This document shows, piece by piece, positions 26,761-36,076 of a stretch of 64,000 nt of DNA. The stretch is taken from the NCBI GenBank assembly GCA_029960045.1, contig JASCOV010000004.1, forward strand, positions 62,001-126,000. The letters are read 5' to 3'. This stretch comes from Flavobacteriaceae bacterium PS02293. GTDB taxonomy: Bacteria > Bacteroidota > Bacteroidia > Flavobacteriales > Weeksellaceae. Made by a program: the position numbers and the translations under genes. Positions within the stretch are counted from its first letter, which is position 1. Every line of letters starts with the position of its first letter. Under the pieces are notes generated by a model. It searched no databases. It worked only from the letters and a program-made list of their open reading frames with translations, and was not told where the DNA came from.

Positions 26761-27210
26761 TTAAATTTTTACTTTAAAAACTATTTTTCTAATGAAGTCA
26801 TTTCCAATCATTGGTGCGTGGACATCATTTGGATAAAAAATAGCAAACTGATTTTCGTTTAATTGGAAAAACATATCCGGATTATCATTGTAAAAAAGAA
26901 CATCTTTTTCTGTATTGTATTCTCCGATTGGGTTTGTGCACTTTTGCCTTGATTTCCAACCAATATTTTCTATTCCCTTCAGACAAATTTGAATATCAAT
27001 ATTTTGATTATGACATTCGAATCTGGAAAGACTTTCTTCTTTTGTTTTGGCCATTTCATCAAAAACAATCATTCGAAGACCTTCTTCAATCTCTGTAACT
27101 CCAACTTCTAAAGAATCTAAATTCTTGTCTTTTAAATAGTCGAAAGCTTTTTCAAATAATGGATTGAGCAAAGAATATTGAGAAGCATTTTCTAATGTAT
27201 CTATAATCAT
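26761..27210 (-). CDS. YhcH/YjgK/YiaL family cupin-like protein
   Basis: 149 aa, the usual length. Recognised by HNQNIDIQICLKGIENIGW (His and Asp of the metal site), then MFFQLNENQFAIFYPNDVHAP with the conserved PxDxHAP block. The family is frequently found in sialic-acid and uronate catabolic operons and is thought to act on sugar anomers or ring forms; its reaction here is not established. Tightly packed between kdgK and eda. Confidence 0.88.
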   Translation of the reverse strand: MIIDTLENASQYSLLNPLFEKAFDYLKDKNLDSLEVGVTEIEEGLRMIVFDEMAKTKEESLSRFECHNQNIDIQICLKGIENIGWKSRQKCTNPIGEYNTEKDVLFYNDNPDMFFQLNENQFAIFYPNDVHAPMIGNDFIRKIVFKVKI

Positions 27211-27221
27211 TTTTTTCTAAA

Positions 27222-28226
27222 TTATCTTTTAATTCTTCCTCCTGAATTGCCGTTCATTACTTCCAGAATATCATTGGCACTACTCAAATTAATATCACCT
27301 AGAATTGTATGTTTGATGGCGCAGGCTGCGTTGGCAAACTTCAAAGCTTTCTCATCATCGAAGTTGATTAAACCATAAATCAAACCTGCTGCAAAAGCGT
27401 CTCCTGTTCCGATTCTGTCCACAACGGGATTCACTTCCAGACTTTCGGTTTCAAAATATTGTCCGTTAACCAAAGCTCTTCCCTGAGTTGCTTGATTACT
27501 TGCCGTAACACCAATTCTGGTTTTATCAAATACTTTTTTGATAGAAGGAATTTCTTTCATTAATGTTTCAGCAGCTTCGATAAAACTGTCTTTATCATAA
27601 CCGAAAGATGTTCCTAAGATTTCATTAATTTCGTTCACACCACCGATGAAAATCGTAGAGTAGGAGATAAGTTCCTTAAGAACCGCAAATCCTTCTTTTC
27701 CATATTTCCAAAGATTGGAACGATAAGCAGGGTCAGCTGTGATTTCGATTCCTTTTGAATAGGCTAATTGTAAACCTTGCTTCAAAGTTTCGTAAGCACC
27801 TTCCGAAATTCCGGGAGAAATTCCTGTCCAGTGGAAATATTCCGCGCCTTCAAGAGCCTTTTCCCAATCAACTTGTTCCGGTTTGATGTTGGCAAAAGAC
27901 CCATTTAATCTATTATAAGAAATTCGGCTTGCACGCATCGCAGAACCAACTTCCAAGAAATATAAACCAATTGGATGTTCTGTTCTGTTGACGAATTGTG
28001 TATCAATTCCGTAACTTTTCATTGTTGCAATGGCTGATTCTCCGATGAAACAATCGGAAACGTTTGTGATGTGTCTGGTCTCGCATCCCATAATTGCCAA
28101 AGATGCACCGACATTCATTTCTGTTCCTCCGAAGAAGAATTCCATTTCACGGCTTTGTCTCAACATTTTGCTGTCGGACGGAGACAATCTCATCAATACT
28201 TCGCCAAAGGTTACAACTTTGCTCAT
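27222..28226 (-). CDS. kdgK: 2-keto-3-deoxygluconate kinase (PfkB family)
   Basis: 334 aa ribokinase-fold sugar kinase that phosphorylates KDG to KDPG. The N-terminal GEVLMRLSP and FFGGTEMNVGASLAIMG substrate loop and the catalytic DRIGTGDAFAAGLIYG (Asp as base) are visible. Context between kdgF and eda makes KDG the likely substrate. Confidence 0.93.
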   Translation of the reverse strand: MSKVVTFGEVLMRLSPSDSKMLRQSREMEFFFGGTEMNVGASLAIMGCETRHITNVSDCFIGESAIATMKSYGIDTQFVNRTEHPIGLYFLEVGSAMRASRISYNRLNGSFANIKPEQVDWEKALEGAEYFHWTGISPGISEGAYETLKQGLQLAYSKGIEITADPAYRSNLWKYGKEGFAVLKELISYSTIFIGGVNEINEILGTSFGYDKDSFIEAAETLMKEIPSIKKVFDKTRIGVTASNQATQGRALVNGQYFETESLEVNPVVDRIGTGDAFAAGLIYGLINFDDEKALKFANAACAIKHTILGDINLSSANDILEVMNGNSGGRIKR

Positions 28227-28249
28227 TAATCTAGTTTTATTTTTATGGT

Positions 28250-28313
28250 TGTCATTCCGAGGAACGAGGAATCTCTAGATTCTTCACTCCATTTCATTTC
28301 GTTCTGAATGACA
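28250..28313 (+). repeat. R1-related palindromic repeat, copy 3
   Basis: Begins TGTCATTCCGAGGAACGAGG and ends CGTTCTGAATGACA, forming imperfect inverted ends. The reverse complement of 9672-9758 matches it apart from an internal deletion. It fills the kdgF-kdgK gap. Confidence 0.82.
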
Positions 28314-28325
28314 GTTTATCAATTT

Positions 28326-28673
28326 TTACTTTATAAAATCTTCTCTAAACGGACTAAAAACATCTACCAAAATCCCGTCTTCCAGACATTCGACGCCGTG
28401 AAGAACATTTGACGGAACGAAGAACGAATCGCCTTTTTTCAAAATTGAAATATCTTCTCCTATATTGACTTCAAATTTTCCTTCTGCAACATAGGTTACC
28501 TGAATATGAGGATGTTTGTGTTTGTATCCAATTCCGCCTTTTTTGAAACGGACATTCACCATCATTACAGATTCGTCGTAGCCTACAATTTGGCGGTCGA
28601 TGTATTCATCGATTTTCTCCCATTCTGTTGAATCGGATTTGTAATATATTTTAGATGTTTGTTTTGTTTCCAT
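28326..28673 (-). CDS. kdgF: KdgF-like cupin, unsaturated uronate linearisation
   Basis: 115 aa single-domain cupin with metal ligands in KHKHPHIQVTYVAEG and a C-terminal VPSNVLHGVECLE block. KdgF proteins convert 4,5-unsaturated uronates, released from pectin or alginate oligomers, into the linear keto form that feeds KduI. Gene length, motifs and position between uxaC and kdgK all fit. Confidence 0.9.
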   Translation of the reverse strand: METKQTSKIYYKSDSTEWEKIDEYIDRQIVGYDESVMMVNVRFKKGGIGYKHKHPHIQVTYVAEGKFEVNIGEDISILKKGDSFFVPSNVLHGVECLEDGILVDVFSPFREDFIK

Positions 28674-28681
28674 TTTATTTT

Positions 28682-28907
28682 GAACACAAAGTGCACAAAG
28701 ATTTTTTATTTAATTCTAATGTTTTTAGGTTCACAAAGCCACTTCGCTTAACTAAGCTTTTTATCCGTTGAATCGCTCGCAGCCCGACTTGAGCGGAAAT
28801 CCTTTTTTGCTTGTACTTAAGTTCTATTTAAACTGAAATCGTCTGCAAAAAAGATTGGGAGCCCTTCGACAAGCTCAGGATAAACTACAGGCGGATTAAG
28901 CTGCCCT
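28682..28907 (-). repeat. R2 intergenic repeat, copy 3 (extended form, with internal insert)
   Basis: Same orientation and 5' extension as copy 2. Relative to copy 2, the right part carries an insert of about 26 bases at 28862-28890 containing CCTTCGACAAGCTCAGG. It fills the uxaC-kdgF gap of 275 bases. Confidence 0.85.
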
Positions 28908-28948
28908 AATTATTTCTGAAATCCTTCGAGAGCCTTAGGATGACAATA

Positions 28949-30358
28949 TTAAAAGTTGAAATATTCTTTAGCGTTAAAATAACAAATATCTGCCACAACT
29001 TTTCCAACTAAATCCAAATCCTCAGGAAGTTCGCCAGACTCGATTTCGTTTCCTAAAAGGTTACACAACACACGTCTGAAATACTCGTGTCTTGGGAACG
29101 AAAGGAAGCTTCGGGAATCGGTCAACATCCCAACAAATGTGCTGATGAGTCCCATATTGGAAAGTGCATTCATCTGTTTTTCCATTCCGTCTTTTTGGTC
29201 CAAAAACCACCAGCCAGAACCGAATTGTACTTTTCCTTTTACTGAACCGTCGTTGAAATTCCCAATCATTGTTGCCATAATCTCGTTATCGGCTGGATTC
29301 AGATTGTAGATGATTGTTTTAGTCAATTTATCCTTAGAATCCAATGTATTTAGGAATCTTGAAAGGTTCGCAGCCTGACTGAAATCGCCGATGGAATCCC
29401 AACCTGTGTCTGGTCCAAGAACTTTCAACATTCTTGCATTATTGTTTCTCAACGCACCCAAGTGATATTGCTGAACCCAGCCAAATGAATGGTAAGTCTC
29501 GCCCAAAAACAACAAAATCGCTGTTTTGAATTGCTCAATCTGATGTGGCGTCAAGGTTTCTCCTTTTCTTTTGGTTTCAAAAATTGATTTGATTTCTGAA
29601 TCTGTGAACGTTTCAAAAGAAATGTTATTCAATCCGTGGTCACACAATCTGCATCCGTTGGCGTGAAAGTATTCAATCCTTTTGATGAGCGCATCCTGTA
29701 CATCCTTGTAAGATTGGATTTCGATGCCTGCGGATTCGCCTAATTTATCGATGTAAGAATTATAATCTTCGTTATCAATCAAAATCGCTTTGTCAGGACG
29801 AAAAGCTGTACTAACTGTGATTCCGATGTTGTTTTCTTTGATTGTTTTATGATATTCTAAAGTATCAATCGGGTCTTCTGTGGTACAAACTGTTTCCACA
29901 TTTCTCATTTTCAGCAATCCGTGAACTGATTTCTCTGGTGTTTGAAGCTGAGCCGATACATTTTCATAAACTGCGTCAGCGTTTTTTTCGCTCAACAAAT
30001 CGTAAACGTCGAAATATCTCGCTAATTCCAAATGTGTCCAATGGAACAGAGGATTTCTCAAAGTGTTCGGAACTGTTTTTGCCCAAGCTGCGAATTTTTC
30101 TTTGTCAGAAGCGTCTCCGGTAATGAATTTTTCGTTCACACCCATTGTTCTCATCGCTCTCCATTTGTAATGGTCGCCACCAATCCAAACCTGAGTAATA
30201 TTCTCAAACTGACGGTTTTCTGCAATCTCTTTTGGAGGCAAGTGGTTATGATAATCGATAATCGGTTGGTTTTCAGCAAATCTGAAATACAACTCTTCAG
30301 CGAATTTATTTTTTAATAGAAATGTATCTGTGATAAATGGTTTTGTAAGTGTACTCAT
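28949..30358 (-). CDS. uxaC: glucuronate/galacturonate isomerase
   Basis: 469 aa, typical of the UxaC family (amidohydrolase fold). Converts D-galacturonate to D-tagaturonate and D-glucuronate to fructuronate. Markers: IDYHNHLPPKEIAENRQFEN, where HNH supplies metal ligands; GGDHYKWRAMRTMGV; FHWTHLELARYF; TDSRSFLSFPRHEYFRRVLC near the C-terminus. Lies 37 bases after kduD, same transcript. Confidence 0.96.
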   Translation of the reverse strand: MSTLTKPFITDTFLLKNKFAEELYFRFAENQPIIDYHNHLPPKEIAENRQFENITQVWIGGDHYKWRAMRTMGVNEKFITGDASDKEKFAAWAKTVPNTLRNPLFHWTHLELARYFDVYDLLSEKNADAVYENVSAQLQTPEKSVHGLLKMRNVETVCTTEDPIDTLEYHKTIKENNIGITVSTAFRPDKAILIDNEDYNSYIDKLGESAGIEIQSYKDVQDALIKRIEYFHANGCRLCDHGLNNISFETFTDSEIKSIFETKRKGETLTPHQIEQFKTAILLFLGETYHSFGWVQQYHLGALRNNNARMLKVLGPDTGWDSIGDFSQAANLSRFLNTLDSKDKLTKTIIYNLNPADNEIMATMIGNFNDGSVKGKVQFGSGWWFLDQKDGMEKQMNALSNMGLISTFVGMLTDSRSFLSFPRHEYFRRVLCNLLGNEIESGELPEDLDLVGKVVADICYFNAKEYFNF

Positions 30359-30395
30359 TTTTAATTATTAATGATAAATTATTAATTATGAATGT

Positions 30396-31181
30396 TTATT
30401 CGTTTGAAGGTTTTCCGATGGTTGCTAAAATTCCGCCGTCAACATAAATGATTTGTCCATTGATGAACTGACTTGCTTCGGAAGCCAAGAAAATTGCTGT
30501 TCCTGCCAAATCTTCAGGATTTCCCCAACGACCTTCCGGTGTTCTGCTGATAATGAACTCGTTGAAAGGATTTCCGTCCACTCTGATTGGTTCTGTCTGA
30601 GAAGTTGCAAAATATCCAGGACCGATTCCGTTCACTTGGATGTTATATTTTGCCCATTCGGTTGCCAAATTTTTAGTCAGCATTTTCAATCCGCCTTTTG
30701 CCGAAGCGTAAGCCACAACATTGTCACGACCTAATTCGCTCATCATAGAACAGATATTGATGATTTTACCGGATTTTCTGGCAATCATACTTTTTGCAAC
30801 TAACTGGGACATAATGAAAGGTCCAGTTAAATCCACATCAATTACTTTTCGGAAATCTGAAACTTCCATTTCTAGAGCTGGAATTCTTTTGATGATTCCG
30901 GCATTATTAATAAGGATATCGATTTGTTTGTGATTGGCTTCGATTTCAGCTACTTTTTCGGCAGCGATTTTCTCGTCAGTCACATCAAAAATGTAACCTG
31001 TCGCTTTGTATCCTTTTGACTGGTAATAAGCAATTGCTTCTTCCAATTTGGATGGAGTAGTGCTGGTTACCACCAATTCTGCTCCTGCCGAAGCCAAACC
31101 TTCAGCCATTGCCAAGCCTAGACCGTGTGTTCCACCGGTTACAAGAGCTACTTTTCCAGTTAAGTCAAATAAATTTTTCAT
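30396..31181 (-). CDS. kduD: 2-dehydro-3-deoxy-D-gluconate 5-dehydrogenase
   Basis: 261 aa short-chain dehydrogenase. Cofactor motif TGGTHGLGLAMA, NNAG at about 90, catalytic Ser in NICSMMSE and YxxxK in VAYASAKGG. Reduces 2,5-diketo-3-deoxygluconate (made by KduI) to KDG. The gene follows kduI by 3 bases, the standard kduID pair. Confidence 0.94.
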   Translation of the reverse strand: MKNLFDLTGKVALVTGGTHGLGLAMAEGLASAGAELVVTSTTPSKLEEAIAYYQSKGYKATGYIFDVTDEKIAAEKVAEIEANHKQIDILINNAGIIKRIPALEMEVSDFRKVIDVDLTGPFIMSQLVAKSMIARKSGKIINICSMMSELGRDNVVAYASAKGGLKMLTKNLATEWAKYNIQVNGIGPGYFATSQTEPIRVDGNPFNEFIISRTPEGRWGNPEDLAGTAIFLASEASQFINGQIIYVDGGILATIGKPSNE

Positions 31182-31184
31182 TTT

Positions 31185-32021
31185 TTACTTTAATTCGTCA
31201 GTTTTTACAGCATCCATATCTCCGTAATCCATATTTTCTCCCGCCATTCCCCAGATAAATGTATAATTGGAAGTCCCAACACCAGAGTGAATTGACCATT
31301 CCGGAGAAATCACAGCATCTCTGTTTTTAAGGAAAATATGTCTTGTTTCCTGAGGCTGCCCCATAAAATGTGAAATCGATTGTCCTTCTTCCAAGTCGAA
31401 ATAGAAATAAGCTTCCATTCTTCTGGTGTGCGTGTGGGAAGGCATTGTATTCCAAACGCTTCCTTCGTGCAATTCGGTCATTCCCATTTGGAGTTGGCAA
31501 GTTTCCAAAACGCTGTTTACTAATAACTTATTGATAGTTCTTCTATTCGCATATTTGGAATCTCCTAATTCTACGATTTCGGCTTCAATTTTTGTAACTT
31601 TTTTTGTTGGATAAGAATGATGAGCCGGTGCAGAATTGATATAAAAATAGGCTTGTTCTCCATCAATGCTTTCAAAAGTTACCTCTTTGTTTCCTTTTCC
31701 TATATATAAGGCTTCCTTATTATTAAGTTCGTAAACTGTTCCGTCAACCGTTACTTTTCCTTTTCCACCAACATTGATGATTCCGATTTCTCTTCTGTCA
31801 AGAAAGTTTTCAGCTTTTAATTCATCTATTGTTTCAAGATTTAGGGCTTTGTCAGTAGGCATTGCTCCGCCAACAATTAATCTATCGTACATTGTATAGA
31901 CTAATTTGATTTGTCCTGCTTGAAATAAATCGTTGATTAGAAATTCTTCTCTAAGTTTTTCTGTTGTGTAATTTTTGGCATCGTTTGGATGATGCGCATA
32001 TCTGAATTCTGAATGAGTCAT
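31185..32021 (-). CDS. kduI: 5-dehydro-4-deoxy-D-glucuronate isomerase
   Basis: 278 aa from the ATG at 32021 (MTHSEFRYAHHPND); the frame runs to 32132, but that extension covers the operator and gives an atypical cysteine-rich leader, while 278 aa is the family length. Zinc-binding cupin block MTELHEGSVWNTMPSHTHTR followed by RMEAYFYFD and the later FMGQPQETRHI and SIHSGVG. First gene of the uronate operon; the operator at 32059-32072 lies 37 bases upstream of the start codon. Confidence 0.95.
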   Translation of the reverse strand: MTHSEFRYAHHPNDAKNYTTEKLREEFLINDLFQAGQIKLVYTMYDRLIVGGAMPTDKALNLETIDELKAENFLDRREIGIINVGGKGKVTVDGTVYELNNKEALYIGKGNKEVTFESIDGEQAYFYINSAPAHHSYPTKKVTKIEAEIVELGDSKYANRRTINKLLVNSVLETCQLQMGMTELHEGSVWNTMPSHTHTRRMEAYFYFDLEEGQSISHFMGQPQETRHIFLKNRDAVISPEWSIHSGVGTSNYTFIWGMAGENMDYGDMDAVKTDELK

Positions 32022-32058
32022 TTTTAGTCTATATAATATGAACAAATAATGAACGCTG

Positions 32059-32072
32059 TGTAATCGATTGCA
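32059..32072. promoter_or_regulatory. LacI-type operator upstream of kduI
   Basis: TGTAATCGATTGCA, one mismatch from the perfect palindrome TGCAATCGATTGCA. Placed between the uronate operon start and the 794-bp divergent spacer. Confidence 0.75.
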
Positions 32073-32670
32073 TTGATAATTGCACTTTTTGGCACAGCAA
32101 ATAATTTTTGTAAATATAAATATAAATTTCAACTGAGAAACAAAAATTTAATTTAAATTTTAATTTATTGATTTTCAATTAATTAAATTGATTTTATGTA
32201 ATAAATATGATCGAATAAGAGATTTTTATATTGATTTTTTTCACCCATAAATCTAAAATATGTGCAATATTAAACAAATTGTTGCTCAAATATTAAATAT
32301 CCTTTAAAAGTGAATGATTATATTGTTAAATAATTGATAATCAGTATTTTATAGTTGTTATTGTGATTTTGATTGTAACTTTGAATGATTTATTCAAAAA
32401 ACAGTTTTTAGAACAAAAAAATCTGAATTTCGCCAAATTTGGGATTGTTAAGTTAATTTTTGGTTAATTAAAATGACCATAATTTGTTGTTTTAATGATT
32501 TTAATCAGTAAGTTTAGATGTTAAAAAATGTTAATTCATAAAATTGTTAGTTATGAATTTTAATTTTAAAATTATTTCAAATTATTGAAAATCAATTAAT
32601 TGTATATATTGTCTCAAATTTGTTTATCTGTATGTTACATTAATATTAATAAAATATTTATTTTTTTTAT
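32073..32670. other. AT-rich divergent spacer between kduI and susC
   Basis: About 600 bases with no credible gene. It is strikingly AT-rich. It contains ATTGATTTTCAAT at 32166-32178 and its inverse near 32584-32597, about 415 bases apart, which could be sites for a second regulator; no family can be named. The kduI promoter should lie in the left part, but I cannot fix a convincing -33/-7 pair. Confidence 0.6.
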
Positions 32671-32699
32671 TTGCTAATTGAAAAATAATCTTAGTTTAG
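32671..32699 (+). promoter_or_regulatory. susC promoter (TTG-N18-TAGTTTAG)
   Basis: TTG at 32671-32673, an 18-base spacer, then TAGTTTAG at 32692-32699, close to the Bacteroidota TTG/TAnnTTTG consensus. The operator begins 30 bases downstream of the -7 box. Confidence 0.55.
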
Positions 32700-32728
32700 T
32701 CGAGTTAAGAAATAGTTAAAAAAATAAG

Positions 32729-32742
32729 TGCAATCGATTGCA
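32729..32742. promoter_or_regulatory. LacI-type operator upstream of susC (perfect palindrome)
   Basis: TGCAATCGATTGCA is a perfect 14-bp palindrome, placed downstream of the inferred start point and 74 bases before the susC ATG. A bound repressor here would block elongation or initiation. Confidence 0.82.
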
Positions 32743-32815
32743 TTTTTTAAGACAAACTTTTGATACTATATATAAGTAAAAAAAATATTACTAATTATAA
32801 AACTAAAAAATATCT

Positions 32816-35800
32816 ATGAGTGGTTTAAAACTAGGTATTCAAAGTGCTTTTATTAAAACGACGATCGCATCTGTCTTTTTATTACCGGCATTTGGACTGG
32901 CTCAAGAGCTGATCAAGGTTTCCGGAAAGATTACTTCCGACCAGAATAAGCCTGTACAGAATGTAGAAATTACGGTAAGAAATTCGAAGTTTTCTACAAT
33001 GACCAACAAGGCTGGACAGTATGAGCTGAACGTACCTAAAAATGCAACGCTTGTGATTCGTTCAAAAGGATTCGAAGAGCAAGAGGTTGAAGTGAATGGG
33101 AAAACTGTTATCAATGTTGTTCTTGCAAAATTTGATTCTAACAAGGAAAAAAACATTGACGAAGTTGTCTTAGTAGGATATACGACTGTTTCCAAAAAAG
33201 ATGTTACCAACTCTATTGCATCTGTAAAAGGAGATCAGTTGAATGACATGCCTGTAAACAGTGCAGCGGAAGCTATACAAGGAAGAATGGCAGGTGTACA
33301 GGTAACTTTTGGAGAAGGTTCTCCTGGATCTGATCCAGAAATCAAGGTAAGAGGTGGAACTTCTATCACTCAGGATAATGCGCCACTTTATATTGTTGAC
33401 GGAATCCAGATGGATAATGCATTGTCATTAATCTCTCCAAAAGAAATAGAATCTATCGAAGTTCTAAAAGACGCATCATCTACTTCTATCTATGGAGCTA
33501 GAGGTGCAAATGGTGTTGTTTTGATCACTACAAAAAGTGGTAGAAAAAATGCTAAAACTACTGTAAATTATAACGGATACACTGGTGTAAGATCTATTGC
33601 GAAAAAATTGGATGTAATGAGTCCTTATGATTTTGTACAGTATCAATATGAGCTTTACAACAAAGATGGCTATGCAGATTTACAGGAGAAATTTGTAAAA
33701 CTATATGGTGCATATGATAATATAGGTCAATACAAAACTATAGAAACAAGAGACTGGCAGGAAGAAGTTTTCGGAAAAGAAGCATTCAACTTTACTCATA
33801 ACTTGAATATCTCCGGAGGTAATTCTAATTCGGCTTTCACATTGTCATTAAATCATGTTGAGGAAGATGGGATTATGATTAATTCAGGCTATAAAAGAAA
33901 TATGGCCAACTTCAAGTATGATTTTGATATCAGCAAAAAATTGAAAGTTGGAATTACGGCAAGATACAGCCAGACTTTTATCAACGGAGCTGGAACTACA
34001 ACGGCAGGTTCACAAAGTACAAACAGACTTAGAAATGTGATTCGATACAGACCTTTTGAAAATGGAATAAATTCAGGAGATGGTTCTGATGAATTTGATA
34101 CAGATGATTTTGCAGCTACAAACTTGGTAAATCCGGTATTGCTCGCTAACAATGAGATCAAATATAATAATACAGATAACTTATTCTTAAACGGAGTTAT
34201 TACATATAATATTTTTAAAGATTTAACTTTCAAAAGTACAATTGGATATGTACAGAATGATCAGGAACTTCAACAATTCTCTGGTCCAAAAACATACCTG
34301 TCAAGAATAAATTCTGATATGTCCGTTGCACAATTGACAAACACGCAAACCAGAAGAATAACCAATACCAATACCCTTGCTTACAAGAAAAAAATTGGTA
34401 ATCACAAAATGGATTTCCTATTAGGTCAAGAAATTGTACAAACAGATGGTGATAAGTTGGATATGACAATAAGATGGTTGCCTACCTCTTTGAGTCCAGC
34501 TCAGGCTTTTGCAAACATTCAATTAGCAATGCCACCAGCAGGGATGATCCAAGATGCGCCCGCAACCAGTTTAACAGTTGGTAGATTGGCTTCTTTCTTT
34601 GCAAGAGCAAATTACATTTATGATAACAAATATATCGCAACAGTTTCTGTAAGAAGAGATGGATCCAACTCTTTTGGCCCGGCTAACAGATGGGCAAATT
34701 TCCCATCGGTATCATTGGCTTGGAAAATTGGTGAAGAAAACTTCCTGAAGGATTCCAATATGGTAAACGATTTGAAACTTCGTATCGGTTATGGGCAGTC
34801 TGGTAATGATAGAATTGCTCCGTTTTTATATGATACATTCTACATACCTTCAAGTACTTATGGATATACAGGTGGTGTAGGAATCATTACAGGATCTGCA
34901 CCTGGAAATATTATGGCAAACCCGAATATCAAATGGGAAGCTACAGTTTCTAAAAATGCAGGTTTAGACTTCACAATCTTTAATAAAAAAGTATATGGTG
35001 CTATAGATGCTTACATTACAGATACAAAAGATTTGTTGTTATTAGCTAAAATCCCTCAGACTTCTGGTTATGAATATCAGTATCAGAACTCAGGGAAAAC
35101 TCAGAATAAAGGTTTGGAATTCAGTTTGGGAGCAATCATTGTTGGTAATGAAAACTTCACTTGGAAAACAGATTTCAACGTGGCGGCAAACAAAAATACA
35201 ATCAAAAGTTTAGGTTCACTTACGCAATCCGGAACGGATTATTATTTGGTTCCTTCAGGATGGGTTAATAACTTATTTGATTTCAAAATACAGGTAAATC
35301 AGCCAGTTGGGATGTTCTACGGCTATGTAACAGAAGGCAGATATGAGATCAGCGATTTTGATTTTAATGCAGCTAACAATACATACAAATTGAAAACCGG
35401 CATAGCAAGCAGTGGTTCTGTAGCTTTAGGTAACAAATTGCCACAACCGGGAGATCTTAAATTGAAAGATTTGAACGGTGATGGTATAATTGATAACAAA
35501 GATCAAACAGATCTTGGAAATGCTCAACCTAAATTCTATGGAGGTTTCAACCAAACTTTCAAATATAAGAATTTTGATATGAGTTTGTTCTTCAACTTCT
35601 CTGTTGGAAACAAAGTTTATAATGCTAATAAAATAGAGTTCACAACCAAATATCAATACACAGATCAAAACATGTTGGGCGATATGGCCAACAGATGGAG
35701 ATGGTTCAATGATGCTGGAGAGAAAGTAACAGACCCGACAGCATTGGCAGCACTTAATGCTGGTACAACAATGTGGACACCAACAGGCGGTAACTATTTC

Positions 35801-36067
35801 TTACATTCGTATGCAATAGAGGACGGATCATTCTTGAGATTGAATAACGTAACAGTTGGATATTCATTAAACAAAGATGCGCTTAAAGCCATTGGTATTA
35901 CTAATTTAAGATTATATGCTACGGCAAATAATGTATTTACAATTACCGGTTATTCAGGATATGATCCAGAGGTAAGTACTAGAAAAAGTACACTTACTCC
36001 TGCTGTAGATTATGCAGCATTTCCACGAAGCAGATTTTTCTTAACTGGTGTTGATATAACTTTTTAA
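32816..36067 (+). CDS. SusC-like TonB-dependent outer-membrane transporter for pectic oligomers
   Basis: 1083 aa. Signal peptide (ending FGLAQE), carboxypeptidase-regulatory-like domain (about 34-105, ISGKIT-like VSGKITSDQNKPVQNVEIT), SusC linker with EVVLVGYTTVSKKDVTNSI, plug (about 120-240; IEVLKDASSTSIYGARGANG) and barrel to the C-terminus (FFLTGVDITF). Followed after 9 bases by a SusD homologue, so the pair forms the lid-and-barrel importer. Pectin oligosaccharide as substrate is inferred from the enzymes downstream. Confidence 0.95.
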   Translation: MSGLKLGIQSAFIKTTIASVFLLPAFGLAQELIKVSGKITSDQNKPVQNVEITVRNSKFSTMTNKAGQYELNVPKNATLVIRSKGFEEQEVEVNGKTVINVVLAKFDSNKEKNIDEVVLVGYTTVSKKDVTNSIASVKGDQLNDMPVNSAAEAIQGRMAGVQVTFGEGSPGSDPEIKVRGGTSITQDNAPLYIVDGIQMDNALSLISPKEIESIEVLKDASSTSIYGARGANGVVLITTKSGRKNAKTTVNYNGYTGVRSIAKKLDVMSPYDFVQYQYELYNKDGYADLQEKFVKLYGAYDNIGQYKTIETRDWQEEVFGKEAFNFTHNLNISGGNSNSAFTLSLNHVEEDGIMINSGYKRNMANFKYDFDISKKLKVGITARYSQTFINGAGTTTAGSQSTNRLRNVIRYRPFENGINSGDGSDEFDTDDFAATNLVNPVLLANNEIKYNNTDNLFLNGVITYNIFKDLTFKSTIGYVQNDQELQQFSGPKTYLSRINSDMSVAQLTNTQTRRITNTNTLAYKKKIGNHKMDFLLGQEIVQTDGDKLDMTIRWLPTSLSPAQAFANIQLAMPPAGMIQDAPATSLTVGRLASFFARANYIYDNKYIATVSVRRDGSNSFGPANRWANFPSVSLAWKIGEENFLKDSNMVNDLKLRIGYGQSGNDRIAPFLYDTFYIPSSTYGYTGGVGIITGSAPGNIMANPNIKWEATVSKNAGLDFTIFNKKVYGAIDAYITDTKDLLLLAKIPQTSGYEYQYQNSGKTQNKGLEFSLGAIIVGNENFTWKTDFNVAANKNTIKSLGSLTQSGTDYYLVPSGWVNNLFDFKIQVNQPVGMFYGYVTEGRYEISDFDFNAANNTYKLKTGIASSGSVALGNKLPQPGDLKLKDLNGDGIIDNKDQTDLGNAQPKFYGGFNQTFKYKNFDMSLFFNFSVGNKVYNANKIEFTTKYQYTDQNMLGDMANRWRWFNDAGEKVTDPTALAALNAGTTMWTPTGGNYFLHSYAIEDGSFLRLNNVTVGYSLNKDALKAIGITNLRLYATANNVFTITGYSGYDPEVSTRKSTLTPAVDYAAFPRSRFFLTGVDITF

Positions 36068-36076
36068 TTCGAAAAA

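Noticed and set aside
22739..28907. CRISPR array from the repeated segments
   Set aside because: Repeats are long, few, in mixed orientation and separated by genes, and no cas gene is present.
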